Positions 33,284-42,911 of a stretch of 64,000 bases of DNA are shown piece after piece (the first letter of the stretch is position 1; each line of letters opens with the position of its first letter). The translations under genes were made by a program, and so were the position numbers. Origin of the DNA: Pseudoalteromonas prydzensis. GTDB lineage: Bacteria > Pseudomonadota > Gammaproteobacteria > Enterobacterales > Alteromonadaceae. The notes below the pieces were generated by a model. It was not told where the DNA came from. It ran no database searches and saw only the letters and a list, made by a program, of their open reading frames with translations. The DNA is taken from NCBI RefSeq assembly GCF_001661495.1, contig NZ_BDDT01000015.1:40672-104671 (forward strand). Reading direction: 5' to 3'.

Positions 33284-34201
33284 CTAGCTTAGCGAACTTA
33301 CAACACGTTGCAAGTTTTCTTCATCACCCGTTGTCAACCACGTTACATCGGGCCAACCTCTTAGCCACGTCAGTTGACGTTTAGCAAGCTGTCGTGTTGC
33401 TGCAATACCGCGAAACACCATTTCATCGTACTCAGTGTCGCCAGCAATGTAATCCCACATTTGCCTATAACCCACGCAACGAATAGAAGGTAAGTTTGGG
33501 TGTAAATCCTTACGTTGATATAGGGATGAAACTTCATTTTCAAACCCCTGCTCAAGCATTATTTTAAATCTTTGTGCTATACGTTCGTGCAAATCGGCAC
33601 GATCATCAGGTGCAATCGCAAATTGATGAAACGTATAGGGTAAACTTGGCTGCTTGCTTTTTTGCAATTCAGTCATCGTTTTACCCGTTAAGCGATACAC
33701 TTCTAACGCACGATTAATACGTTGCGAGTCATTTTCGCTCATTTTTTCTGCCGCTTGCGGATCAATGGCTGCAAGCTCTTTGTAAAGTGCTGGCCAACCT
33801 TGTTGCTTAGCTTGCTGCTCAAGTTCAGCTCTGATCACTGGACACGCTTCTGGCAATGGCGATAATCCATCGATCAATGACTTAAAGTACATCATTGTAC
33901 CACCAACTAATACTGGCACTTTACCTTGTTGGTGAAATTGGTCAATCTTTTCAATCGCATCACGACGAAAATCTGCCACTGAGTAACTTTCACTGGGATC
34001 AATTAAGTCAATTAAGTGATGTGGCGCAAGCGCGCGCTCCGCTGCGTCCGGTTTTGCCGTACCTATGTCCATATTTTTGTACACTAAGGCTGAATCAACG
34101 CTGATTATCTCAGTATTTAAATGCTGACATAAATCAATAGCTAACGCTGTTTTCCCCGCAGCGGTTGGGCCCATTAAAAAAATGACAGGTAAATTACTCA
34201 A
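33284..34201 (-). CDS. miaA: tRNA dimethylallyltransferase
   Basis: 305 aa. P-loop FLMGPTAAGKTALAIDL, then DSALVYKNMDIGTAKP, HHLIDLIDPSESYSVADF, VGGTMMYFKSL and the tRNA-binding SIRCVGYRQMWDYI and TRQLAKRQLTWLR are all MiaA motifs. It adds a dimethylallyl group to A37 of tRNAs that read codons starting with U. mutL ends 10 bp upstream on the same strand. hfq begins 80 bp after the miaA stop. Confidence 0.97.
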   Translation of the reverse strand: MSNLPVIFLMGPTAAGKTALAIDLCQHLNTEIISVDSALVYKNMDIGTAKPDAAERALAPHHLIDLIDPSESYSVADFRRDAIEKIDQFHQQGKVPVLVGGTMMYFKSLIDGLSPLPEACPVIRAELEQQAKQQGWPALYKELAAIDPQAAEKMSENDSQRINRALEVYRLTGKTMTELQKSKQPSLPYTFHQFAIAPDDRADLHERIAQRFKIMLEQGFENEVSSLYQRKDLHPNLPSIRCVGYRQMWDYIAGDTEYDEMVFRGIAATRQLAKRQLTWLRGWPDVTWLTTGDEENLQRVVSSLS

Positions 34202-34211
34202 CTCGGCGACC

Positions 34212-36065
34212 TTAATCTAATTGTACTAAAAAATGATTTAAATCTATTTTAACTGCTTTTGCAGCTAAACGCTGAATTGTTTGTGGATTATTTTGCATCC
34301 GCGCGACATCTTCAGCAAATGCTTGGCTGGCATAAAAACGTGACGGTATTTGCCCTCGTTGCCAGTTCAACCATTCTTCAATGCTGTTAAGCTCGGCCTG
34401 CGTTGCTTTCAATAAAGCATCTATCGCTTGGCTAACGTCCAACAGGTATAAACTCTGGGGTAGTTTTTTCACCATTACAAATTGCTTTTCAATTAATAAC
34501 TCAAAACCCAGTAAGGTAAACCACGATTGCTGCTGAGTTAAACGCACACTATCTTCTTTGCTAATATTGACGCGTACCGGTAATAGCAACGACTTACCTT
34601 CTAAATTGCCATGCTCTGCAATTAGCTCTAACCAATCAGCGACTAAAAGATACTTAAAGTGTGAACAATACAATTGCTGTTGCTGGCTAAACACACAACC
34701 GCCATCACTTTGCACAAGTAAAGGCTGCCCAGTTTGGCGCTGATTAGATGCCGGTAATTCAGCAGTGGCAGCTATGGGCTGGTCAAAATGACTAGCATGC
34801 TGTTCATTAACCCCCTGATAAAAAGCGCTAACATCTTGATGATTGACGCGACTGCTTGGCTTTGTGCTACTGCTTGAGCCGCCATATCCGCCACCACCCC
34901 GAGAGAAAGACGACGCAGTGCTACTGGGGCTTCGCTCAAGCGGTTGCAGGTTAGACTTAGGGTAATCAAGCATTTCGCCAGCGATGTTGTTAGAGTGCGC
35001 CTGTGGTGCTGCTGTGTTAGGGTATTGTGCAGTCGTAAGTGGTGAGCTTGGTTGATGATCAACGACAAGCTCATCTTGCAACGGAACTACCACCTGCTTA
35101 ATGGCTTGCAAAATAAAATCATGCACTAGGCGCCCTTGATGAAAACGCACTTCGTGTTTTGCAGGGTGCACATTAACATCGACTTGACGCGGGTCAATAT
35201 CAATATAAATTACAAAGCCCGGCAACTCTTCCTGCCCTGCAACTTCTTCAAACGCTTGGCGGATTGCATGTAAAATCAGTTTATCGCGCATCATGCGATT
35301 ATTTACATAGGTATATTGTGTGGTATTCGCCGATCCCACAGGTAATACCCAGCCGTGTAATTGCAAGCCAGGCTCACCGGACTCAATATACAAACCTTGT
35401 TCTGCAAACGCTTTGCCGGCAACTTGTGCAACCCGAGTAATTGCCTGTGCAGGATCAGTTTTTGCCCGATACTGGCGCACCACTTTATCGTTATGAGTGA
35501 GGGTAATCGACACATCAAAACGACTCAGGGCAATGCGCTTGATCAATTCATCAATGTGCGTAAATTCTGTTTTTTCAGTACGTAAAAATTTGCGCCTAGC
35601 TGGAGTGTTAAAAAATAAATCTTTAACTTCAATAGTGGTGCCATCAGGATGCGCTGTCGGTTTAACTTGCACCGCCATATCGCGGCCTTCGGCAAATGCT
35701 TGCCAAGCGGCTTCTTGCTGCTGCGTTTTTGAGCTTAACGTTAAGCGTGATACTGAACTAATTGAGGCCAGCGCTTCACCACGAAAACCCAACGAGCAAA
35801 TATTTTCTAAATCATCGAGGGACTTTAACTTACTGGTAGCATGGCGAGAAAGCGCCAATGTAAGCTCATCTTTATCAATGCCTGAGCCATTATCACGAAT
35901 GCGGATCAGTTTGTGACCACCGCGCTCAATATCTATTTGAATGCGAGTTGCGCCTGCATCTAGGCTATTTTCAACGAGTTCTTTAACCACCGATGCGGGT
36001 CTTTCAACCACTTCGCCCGCGGCAATCTGGTTAGCTAATCGCGCGGGTAATATTTCAATACTCAT
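34212..36065 (-). CDS. mutL: DNA mismatch repair protein MutL
   Basis: 617 aa, standard length. GHKL ATPase motifs are VKELVENSLDAGATRI, IRDNGSGI and LGFRGEALASISSVSR; then a transducer domain with DVNVHPAKHEVRF. A low-complexity Ser/Gln/Pro linker (about 340-435; SFSRGGGGYGGSSSS) joins to the C-terminal dimerisation domain. It couples MutS mismatch recognition to MutH/UvrD. The endonuclease motif DQHAxxERxxYE was not seen, as in the E. coli type. Confidence 0.97.
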   Translation of the reverse strand: MSIEILPARLANQIAAGEVVERPASVVKELVENSLDAGATRIQIDIERGGHKLIRIRDNGSGIDKDELTLALSRHATSKLKSLDDLENICSLGFRGEALASISSVSRLTLSSKTQQQEAAWQAFAEGRDMAVQVKPTAHPDGTTIEVKDLFFNTPARRKFLRTEKTEFTHIDELIKRIALSRFDVSITLTHNDKVVRQYRAKTDPAQAITRVAQVAGKAFAEQGLYIESGEPGLQLHGWVLPVGSANTTQYTYVNNRMMRDKLILHAIRQAFEEVAGQEELPGFVIYIDIDPRQVDVNVHPAKHEVRFHQGRLVHDFILQAIKQVVVPLQDELVVDHQPSSPLTTAQYPNTAAPQAHSNNIAGEMLDYPKSNLQPLERSPSSTASSFSRGGGGYGGSSSSTKPSSRVNHQDVSAFYQGVNEQHASHFDQPIAATAELPASNQRQTGQPLLVQSDGGCVFSQQQQLYCSHFKYLLVADWLELIAEHGNLEGKSLLLPVRVNISKEDSVRLTQQQSWFTLLGFELLIEKQFVMVKKLPQSLYLLDVSQAIDALLKATQAELNSIEEWLNWQRGQIPSRFYASQAFAEDVARMQNNPQTIQRLAAKAVKIDLNHFLVQLD

Positions 36066-36081
36066 ACTGATCCTAACGATT

Positions 36082-37434
36082 TTAACTTTGCGGAATATCT
36101 AATTCTTGACCAATAAACAAAGTGTTAGATTGTAATTGATTGACTTGCTTAAGCTTACTCACCGACACCCCATAACGACTAGCTAACAAACTTAACGACT
36201 CCCCAGGGCGAACTTTATGTTTAGTTGGATATTGAGATTTTAATGACGCAAATAGCGAGTCAGCCGGTGGGTTTTTAAGATAATAACTCTTTAAGGAGGT
36301 AAAAATCGCTTTCGCCAAACGCTCTTGGTAATTAGCACTTTTTAATAAGCGCTCTTCCCGCGGGTTAGAAATAAACCCAGTTTCCACCAAAATAGATGGA
36401 ATATCCGGTGACTTTAATACTGCAAAACTAGCTGCTTGTGGCGCCTTTTTATGCATTTTAGCGACTTTCTTCAATTCATTCATCACTTCTTCTGCGACGC
36501 TAAAGCCCGTTTTCATGGAATGATCCATCGACATATCAAGCAGCGCTTGCGCTAAATACTTTTCACTAGCAGTATCTTTAATCACTCCAGCAGCGCCGCC
36601 GAGTAGTTCCGAGTGTTTTTCTTTATCCTCAAGCCATTTACCGATTTCTGAATTCGCGCGGCGCAGTGATAACACCCACACTGACGCGCCACTTGGCTGC
36701 GGGCTGGTAAAAGCATCGGCATGAATGGAAACAAAAAAATCAGCTTTTTTCTCGCGTGCGCGATTTGTACGGGTATTTAAATTTACAAAGTAATCGCCAC
36801 GACGCACCATGCGCGAGATCATGCCGCGCTCAGCATCAATCATCCGCTCTAAGCGTTTCGCTATTTGCAATGTGATGTCTTTTTCATAAGTGCCTGACGG
36901 ACCTATGGAACCGGGATCTTCACCGCCATGACCTGCATCAATAGCAATAACAATATCACGCTGCTGATTAAGCTCGCGTTTTTTAACTGCGGTATGACTC
37001 GTAACTGGTGCGGGCTCAGCCTGATTTTTATCGTATAAATCGACCACTAAACGATTTTTATAAGGCCCAGTTGGTGCTAAAGCAAAGATGACTGGTTTAA
37101 CCGGCCCTGTGAGCTCAAAGACAAATCTTACGCCTTTGCTGTTTTTTGCTTTTGAATAACGTAACTTACTAACAATTTGATGTTTATTTGGGATTGCTGG
37201 TAAATCTTTTATTTTATCTGTTGTTTCCAAGTCAACCACTAAGCGCAGTGGGTTTTTCAGCATAAAGTAACTAAAATCAGGTTTATCCGTTAAGTCGAAT
37301 ACTACCCGCGTACTATCTGGCGATGGCCAAACCCGAACACTATTAATAGTATTTTGTGCATAGAGGCTAGCGCTGATTGCTAACAGCAAAAAACCGCACA
37401 CCCACTTTATGACAGCTCGACTCATCTGTATCAT
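36082..37434 (-). CDS. amiB: N-acetylmuramoyl-L-alanine amidase with AMIN and LysM domains (AmiB)
   Basis: 450 aa. A signal peptide ends near SLYA. The AMIN domain (NSVRVWPSPDSTRVVFDL) is followed by the Amidase_3 catalytic domain (IAIDAGHGGEDPGSIGPSG, zinc His and Glu; FVSIHADAF; ILVETGFISNPREERLL) and one C-terminal LysM domain (HKVRPGESLSLLASRYGVS). It cleaves the amide bond between MurNAc and the stem peptide during cell separation. AMIN plus LysM and its place before mutL point to AmiB. Confidence 0.95.
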   Translation of the reverse strand: MIQMSRAVIKWVCGFLLLAISASLYAQNTINSVRVWPSPDSTRVVFDLTDKPDFSYFMLKNPLRLVVDLETTDKIKDLPAIPNKHQIVSKLRYSKAKNSKGVRFVFELTGPVKPVIFALAPTGPYKNRLVVDLYDKNQAEPAPVTSHTAVKKRELNQQRDIVIAIDAGHGGEDPGSIGPSGTYEKDITLQIAKRLERMIDAERGMISRMVRRGDYFVNLNTRTNRAREKKADFFVSIHADAFTSPQPSGASVWVLSLRRANSEIGKWLEDKEKHSELLGGAAGVIKDTASEKYLAQALLDMSMDHSMKTGFSVAEEVMNELKKVAKMHKKAPQAASFAVLKSPDIPSILVETGFISNPREERLLKSANYQERLAKAIFTSLKSYYLKNPPADSLFASLKSQYPTKHKVRPGESLSLLASRYGVSVSKLKQVNQLQSNTLFIGQELDIPQS

Positions 37435-37459
37435 TACACCTTTTATTATTTGTTGTTAT

Positions 37460-37927
37460 TTACTCTGATTTGAGTTTATTCACAATACTATCGCCACGCG
37501 GGCTGATACTTTTAATTTCAATTGCTCGGGCATCGCCAACATACCGTAAAGTAATGTCTAAATCGGGTGTGGGAATAAACTCACCGCCTTTTTCAGGCCA
37601 TTCCACCACACAAATTGCAGTCGGCGAAAAATAATCACGAATACCCATGTATTCTAATTCTTCTGGATCGCCTAAACGATATAAATCAAAATGATAAACA
37701 TTGGCTGCTGCCAGTTCATAAGGTTCCACAAGCGTATATGTTGGACTCTTAACCTTACCTTGATGACCGAAGCCTTGGATAACACCACGGGTTAAAGTGG
37801 TTTTACCTGCTCCTAAATCACCATGTAAATAAATAACTGCACCTTGCTCCATTAACCCTGCAAGTTGATTGCCCATTTTAACCGTTGCAGCTTCATCAGC
37901 GAGTTGAAAACCAACACTGTGCGTCAT
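37460..37927 (-). CDS. tsaE: tRNA threonylcarbamoyladenosine biosynthesis protein TsaE
   Basis: 155 aa. The Walker A is LHGDLGAGKTTLTRGV, followed by VKSPTYTLVEPYE, NVYHFDLYRLGDPEELEYMG and CVVEWPEKGGEFIP. TsaE supports TsaB-TsaD in making t6A37 of ANN-reading tRNAs. First gene of the tsaE-amiB-mutL-miaA-hfq-hflX-hflK-hflC series. In E. coli nnr precedes it; here nnr is at 48-50 kb. Confidence 0.95.
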   Translation of the reverse strand: MTHSVGFQLADEAATVKMGNQLAGLMEQGAVIYLHGDLGAGKTTLTRGVIQGFGHQGKVKSPTYTLVEPYELAAANVYHFDLYRLGDPEELEYMGIRDYFSPTAICVVEWPEKGGEFIPTPDLDITLRYVGDARAIEIKSISPRGDSIVNKLKSE

Positions 37928-38013
37928 TCTGACCTCATGGATAGTATTAAAAACGATAACCTGTTAATCATACCAGATTATTTTTGTAAGGCGAGTCAGC
38001 GATCATCAGACAT

Positions 38014-38042
38014 AAAAAAACCGGCAAAGTTGCCGGCTTTTT
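38014..38042 (-). terminator. Terminator after accC
   Basis: CCGGCA (38021-38026), loop AAGT, TGCCGG (38031-38036). The minus-strand hairpin is followed by seven T residues. It lies 12 bp past the accC stop. Confidence 0.9.
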
Positions 38043-38054
38043 ACGTAATTAGGA

Positions 38055-39395
38055 TTATAAACCTAATTTTTTCTCAAGATAGTGGATGTTAGTGCCACCA
38101 TTTTGGAAGTTTTCATCCGCTAAGATGCGCTTATGTAATGGCGTATTCGTTTTAATACCGTCAATCACAAGCTCATTTAATGCGTTGCGTGCACGAGCAA
38201 TTGCCACATCACGGTTTTCACCGTAAGTGATCAATTTACCAATCATTGAATCATAGTGTGGTGGTACTGTGTAGTCAGCATAAATATGGCTGTCCCAACG
38301 AATACCTAAACCACCTGCTGGATGGAAACGCGTAATTTTACCCGGTGACGGGATAAACGTTTCAGGGTCTTCAGCATTAATACGACATTCAATGGCATGG
38401 CCACGAATAACAACGTCATCTTGAGTGAATGACAGTGGTTGTCCGGCGGCAATTTTTAGCTGTTCTTTGATTAAATCAACACCAGTTACCATTTCTGTTA
38501 CTGGGTGTTCAACCTGAATACGAGTGTTCATTTCAATGAAATAGAACTCACCGTTTTCATATAAGAACTCAAATGTACCCGCACCACGATAACCGATTTC
38601 GATACATGCGCGCGTACAACGCTCACCAATGAATTTACGTACTTCAGCTGTAATACCTGGTGCTGGCGCTTCTTCAACTACTTTTTGGTGGCGACGTTGC
38701 ATAGAACAATCACGCTCACCTAAGTGAACTGCATTACCTTGGCCATCAGCGAGTACTTGAACTTCGATATGACGAGGGTTTTCAAGGAATTTTTCCATGT
38801 AAACCATGCTATTACCAAAGAACTGCTTAGCTTCTTGTTGCGTTAATGCAATTGAATTAATTAATTCAGCTTCGCTACGAACCACACGCATACCACGGCC
38901 ACCACCGCCACCAGCGGCTTTGATGATCACCGGGTATCCGATGCGTTTAGCGATTTGCATATTACGGTCTTTATCATCTGATACAGGGCCGTCTGAACCT
39001 GGTACACATGGTACACCGGCTTTACGCATTGCTTCGATTGCAGATACTTTGTCGCCCATTAGGCGAATCGTGTCGCCACGCGGACCAATAAATACAAAAC
39101 CACTTTGTTCAACTTGGTCAGCAAAATCAGCGTTTTCAGCAAGGAAACCATAGCCTGGGTGAATAGCAACAGCATCTGTCACTTCAGCAGCAGCGATAAT
39201 ACGCGGAATATCTAAGTAACTTTCAGTCGCTGAAGGTCTACCAATACAAATTGTTTCATCTGCAAGCAATACATGCTTAAGATCGCGATCCGCCGTTGAA
39301 TGCACAGCAACCGTTTTGATCCCAAGCTCTTTGCAGGCGCGCAAGATACGAAGTGCAATTTCACCTCGGTTTGCAATGACTACTTTATCTAACAT
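38055..39395 (-). CDS. accC: Biotin carboxylase subunit of acetyl-CoA carboxylase
   Basis: 446 aa, standard. VVIANRGEIALRILRACKEL opens the ATP-grasp enzyme; IKAAGGGGGRGMRVVRS is the glycine-rich lid, FIEMNTRIQVEHPVTE is catalytic, and HAIECRINAEDPETFIPSPG follows. It carboxylates biotin carried by AccB using ATP and bicarbonate, the first step of fatty-acid synthesis. It follows accB by 27 bp. Confidence 0.98.
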   Translation of the reverse strand: MLDKVVIANRGEIALRILRACKELGIKTVAVHSTADRDLKHVLLADETICIGRPSATESYLDIPRIIAAAEVTDAVAIHPGYGFLAENADFADQVEQSGFVFIGPRGDTIRLMGDKVSAIEAMRKAGVPCVPGSDGPVSDDKDRNMQIAKRIGYPVIIKAAGGGGGRGMRVVRSEAELINSIALTQQEAKQFFGNSMVYMEKFLENPRHIEVQVLADGQGNAVHLGERDCSMQRRHQKVVEEAPAPGITAEVRKFIGERCTRACIEIGYRGAGTFEFLYENGEFYFIEMNTRIQVEHPVTEMVTGVDLIKEQLKIAAGQPLSFTQDDVVIRGHAIECRINAEDPETFIPSPGKITRFHPAGGLGIRWDSHIYADYTVPPHYDSMIGKLITYGENRDVAIARARNALNELVIDGIKTNTPLHKRILADENFQNGGTNIHYLEKKLGL

Positions 39396-39422
39396 AAGAG
39401 TTGGCCTTATTAGGTTACGCTA

Positions 39423-39887
39423 TTATTCAATGATGAATAGCGGTTGATCAAATTCTACTGGCTCGCCATTTTCAACTAAAATCGCTTTTACTGTGCCCGC
39501 TTTATCTGACTCAATTTGGTTCATCATTTTCATCGCTTCGATGATACAAAGTGTGTCACCAACTTTAACTTGTGAACCCACTTCAACATATGCTGGAGCT
39601 TCTGGAGAAGCCGCTGAATAGAAAGAGCCAACCATAGGTGATAATACTTGATGACCAGTAGGGCCTGCTGGTGCAGCTGCCTCAGCAGTTGCAACTGGTG
39701 CAGCGGCAGGAGCAGCTGGCGCAGGAGCTGGTGCATATTGAGGTGCATACTGTGGAGCGTAAGCAGGACCTGCACTCATGTTATTACGATTGATACGTAC
39801 TGATTCTTCACCTTCAGTGATTTCTAATTCAGCAATACCTGATTCTTCTACTAGTTCAATTAGTTTTTTGATCTTGCGAATATCCAT
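39423..39887 (-). CDS. accB: Biotin carboxyl carrier protein of acetyl-CoA carboxylase
   Basis: 154 aa. The N-terminal helix (IRKIKKLIELVEESGIAELE) is followed by an Ala/Pro-rich linker (about 38-77; repeats of APQYAPQY) and the biotinyl domain, with the biotin-accepting lysine in CIIEAMKMMNQIES. It carries the carboxyl group from AccC to the AccAD transferase. Order aroQ-accB-accC is usual for gammaproteobacteria. Confidence 0.98.
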   Translation of the reverse strand: MDIRKIKKLIELVEESGIAELEITEGEESVRINRNNMSAGPAYAPQYAPQYAPAPAPAAPAAAPVATAEAAAPAGPTGHQVLSPMVGSFYSAASPEAPAYVEVGSQVKVGDTLCIIEAMKMMNQIESDKAGTVKAILVENGEPVEFDQPLFIIE

Positions 39888-39919
39888 GAACGACCCGCCT
39901 GTTAGTTTGTTAGTTAAAA

Positions 39920-40372
39920 TTAATTCGCGTTTTGCAACCGATTTACGGCAGCTTCAAGTGCTGCACGATAACCCATTGCGCCTAATCCACATATCACGCC
40001 CTGCGCCACATCAGAAAAATATGAATGATGACGAAACGCTTCCCGCGCGTGCACATTCGTTAAGTGCACTTCAAAAAACGGGATATCAACCGCCAGTAAT
40101 GCATCACGTAAAGCCACGCTTGTATGCGTAAATGCAGCTGGGTTGATAATAATGTAATCAATAGCCTGCCAAGCGCTGTGTATGCGCTCAATTAAAGCTT
40201 GCTCACTATTACTTTGAAAATGCGTTAACTCCACATCTAGACCATCAGCAAACGTTGTTAGTTCGCTCATAATCTCACTAAGCGTGTGTGAACCGTATTT
40301 CTCTGGCTCACGCTTACCTAGCATGTTCAAGTTAGGGCCATTTATAACTAAAAGTTTAAATTTTGCAGCCAT
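39920..40372 (-). CDS. aroQ: Type II 3-dehydroquinate dehydratase
   Basis: 150 aa. LLVINGPNLNMLGKREPEKYG holds (at 7-27) the active-site tyrosine loop; IIINPAAFTHTSVALRDAL, EVHLTNVHAREAFRHHSYF and VICGLGAMGYRAAL follow. It dehydrates 3-dehydroquinate in the shikimate pathway. It is the first gene of the aroQ-accB-accC unit, with 32 bp to accB. Confidence 0.97.
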   Translation of the reverse strand: MAAKFKLLVINGPNLNMLGKREPEKYGSHTLSEIMSELTTFADGLDVELTHFQSNSEQALIERIHSAWQAIDYIIINPAAFTHTSVALRDALLAVDIPFFEVHLTNVHAREAFRHHSYFSDVAQGVICGLGAMGYRAALEAAVNRLQNAN

Positions 40373-40550
40373 AATACGCGATAATCCTATAAATAATGAG
40401 TTAAGCCATTTTGATTAGAAATCCCCGTAAAATGTAGAGGGGAAAAACTAAAATAGCAACTATTTCTCACGTTAACCACCTATTATAGCCAGTTCGACGT
40501 AAATAGCAGCAAAATACTGGTCTAATCACTAGTAACTACAACAGAAACAA

Positions 40551-40577
40551 AAACGCCACTCTTATAAAGTGGCGTTT
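40551..40577 (-). terminator. Terminator after dsbD
   Basis: AAACGCCACT (40551-40560), 7-nt loop, AGTGGCGTTT (40568-40577). The minus-strand product ends in TTTTTG. It is 22 bp past the dsbD stop. Confidence 0.9.
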
Positions 40578-40599
40578 AAAATAGTGGTGTGAAAAATAT

Positions 40600-42429
40600 T
40601 TATTTAGCGCTATTTCTCACTTTTGCTAAATGTTCAGCAAAGTCTTTAGCGTTTAAAAAGCCCGTCACACGCTGCGCTGCAAGCTCTTCACCTCGGGTAT
40701 CAAAAAACAAAATGCTTGGTAAACCAAAGACCGTAAATTCTTCCATTACTGCAATTGTGGTGTCGTCGCTTTCGGTCAAATCTATTTTCAATAGTTCAAA
40801 ATTTGCAAACTCACCTTGCACTTTAGCGTCAGGAAAGGTGTATTTCTCGAATTCTTTGCACGCAACACACCAATCTGCATACAAATCAACCATCACTAAA
40901 CGGCCATCACTGTTTGCATCATTTATTGCTTGTTTAAGCTCAGCTAAGTTAGCCACTAATTTAAAACCGCGTTCTTGTTGCTCGCCATTTGCGGCACTAA
41001 CAACTTGCGCTGTTGGCCATATATAGTTTTTAGTTACGCTGGCACCGCCAATCACTAATAAAGTGGCAACAAACCACAACGCCGTTTTTAATTTCCCTTG
41101 GCTTTGACCGCTTTGCCAATGATGTAAATACAATGCGGTAGCGATTGCCAGTAGACCTGCCATTAGTAAAATGATTTCAGCATCAACAATACGTTCAAGC
41201 AATATAAGTGGCACAACTAACATGATAAAACCAAACAGGGTTTTAACCTGTTCCATCCAACCGCCTGCTTTTGGTAATAATTTACCGCCAGAGGTGCCAA
41301 GTAGTAATAGTGGAATCCCCATACCTAAACTCAACACATATAAAGTTAAACCACCTACGAGGTAATCACCGCTTTGCGCGACGAATAATAAGGCCGCAGA
41401 TAACGGTGCTGTTGTACAGGGAGAGGCTATTAAACCTGACAACACGCCCATTAAAAATACGCCAATGTAATTGCCGCCTTTTTGATTATTACTCACTTGG
41501 GTTAACTTGTTCATCATGCCGCTTGGCAGTTTGATTTCGTACCAGCCAAACATCGACATTGCCAATAAAACAAACAATAAACTAAAGCTGATCAATACAA
41601 ACGGATGCTGCAGATAGCCCTGTACTTGGCCACCCAAAGACGCCACCACTAAGCCTAGTGCCGCATAAGTCACCGCCATCCCTTGGATATATACAAAGGA
41701 CAGTGCAAAGGCTTTTTTAGTAGACAGGTTTTTTTGTCCAGCAATTAAGCTCGATAATATTGGAAACATCGGAAACACGCAGGGAGTAAATGCCAAACCA
41801 ATACCCACTAAGAAGAAAATAGCTAAGTTGGCCAGTAAACCTTGCGAGGCTAGTTTTTCGGTAAAATTTAACTCTTTTTCTGGCTCATTATTTACAGCAC
41901 TATCATCAACTACGGGAGCAGGCGATGCGGCGCTAAGTGCAGCTAACGCATTACCTGTGCTTGCGCTATCCGCTGCAGGAGTTTCCCCGGCAATTATACT
42001 CAATGGAATGGTAATGATTTCAGGAGGGTAACACAGCCCTGCTTCAGCACAGCCCTGATAACGAACTTTAACTACGCCATCTTTCGCTACATTGCTTAAC
42101 TTACTAACCACACTGAGTGAATCAAAAAAAACCTCGGTTTTGCCAAAGAATTCATCTTCAATAACGACCCCTTTGCCAAGATCGGGGACTTGAATATCGG
42201 CACCCTTGCCAATAATTTCCAGCTTGTTTTTGTAAAGGTAATAACCGGGTGCAATATCCCAACCAATAAATAACGTGCTGCCTTGCTGATCAAAATCAAA
42301 TGAAAATGCTTGTTCAACCGGTAAAAATGTTTGTTCTGCGGGCTGTAGTAAATTACTCAATAAATCTTTATTCGCAGCTTGGGCTGGAAACAGCGAAAGC
42401 GCACAAAGCAATAAAAGAAAACAACGCAT
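40600..42429 (-). CDS. dsbD: Thiol:disulphide interchange protein DsbD
   Basis: 609 aa. A signal peptide (LLLLCALSLFPAQA) precedes the periplasmic alpha domain with the redox pair in YQGCAEAGLCYPP, then an eight-helix membrane domain with cysteines in AFTPCVFPMFPILSS and LIASPCTTAPLSA, and a C-terminal thioredoxin domain with DWCVACK. It passes electrons from cytoplasmic thioredoxin to periplasmic DsbC/DsbG and cytochrome-maturation partners. cutA is immediately upstream and shares one base (TAATG). Confidence 0.97.
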   Translation of the reverse strand: MRCFLLLLCALSLFPAQAANKDLLSNLLQPAEQTFLPVEQAFSFDFDQQGSTLFIGWDIAPGYYLYKNKLEIIGKGADIQVPDLGKGVVIEDEFFGKTEVFFDSLSVVSKLSNVAKDGVVKVRYQGCAEAGLCYPPEIITIPLSIIAGETPAADSASTGNALAALSAASPAPVVDDSAVNNEPEKELNFTEKLASQGLLANLAIFFLVGIGLAFTPCVFPMFPILSSLIAGQKNLSTKKAFALSFVYIQGMAVTYAALGLVVASLGGQVQGYLQHPFVLISFSLLFVLLAMSMFGWYEIKLPSGMMNKLTQVSNNQKGGNYIGVFLMGVLSGLIASPCTTAPLSAALLFVAQSGDYLVGGLTLYVLSLGMGIPLLLLGTSGGKLLPKAGGWMEQVKTLFGFIMLVVPLILLERIVDAEIILLMAGLLAIATALYLHHWQSGQSQGKLKTALWFVATLLVIGGASVTKNYIWPTAQVVSAANGEQQERGFKLVANLAELKQAINDANSDGRLVMVDLYADWCVACKEFEKYTFPDAKVQGEFANFELLKIDLTESDDTTIAVMEEFTVFGLPSILFFDTRGEELAAQRVTGFLNAKDFAEHLAKVRNSAK

Positions 42430-42749
42430 TAATTAAGTACCTCATCCATCCAATTAAAATAGGCTAAATTGCCAGTGGCTACATCAACAACCTGAATTTC
42501 AGGGATCTCATAACTATGTAATCGCTTAATAGTCTGAATTACCTCATTCATTTTTTCTGACTTCGTTTTAATCAATAATTTACACTCGGTTGCATGAGCA
42601 ACCTCTCCTTGCCACATATAAACAGATTCCACATTAGGAAGAATGTTCACACACGCTGCGAGTTTAAGTTTAACTAATTGCTCAGCCATCGAGCGTGCCT
42701 CACTTACATCCGCGCAAGTGGTAAAAATAAGTCGAAAATGAGTCGTCAT
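42429..42749 (-). CDS. cutA: Divalent-cation tolerance protein CutA
   Basis: 106 aa from ATG at 42749, preceded by AAAGG six bases upstream. FRLIFTTCADVSEARSMAE, LAACVNILPNVESVYMWQG and PEIQVVDVATGNLAYFNWM are the CutA signatures. CutA forms a very stable trimer related to PII. The original link to copper tolerance in E. coli is probably due to the dsbD next to it. Its stop overlaps the dsbD start, as in many gammaproteobacteria. Confidence 0.95.
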   Translation of the reverse strand: MTTHFRLIFTTCADVSEARSMAEQLVKLKLAACVNILPNVESVYMWQGEVAHATECKLLIKTKSEKMNEVIQTIKRLHSYEIPEIQVVDVATGNLAYFNWMDEVLN

Positions 42750-42911
42750 ATTGAACCTTTGGTTGATTGCTCTGCCCAACGCCATAGTAGCTGATAGCTA
42801 AGGCAAAGTGTAGTTAGCTAGTGTAGCTTTACCACCAGCCTTGAAAAAAGACCGTGTAACCCATATTTATATTTCATCACGATGTTACGTGAGCACTATT
42901 TAGAGAGCCTT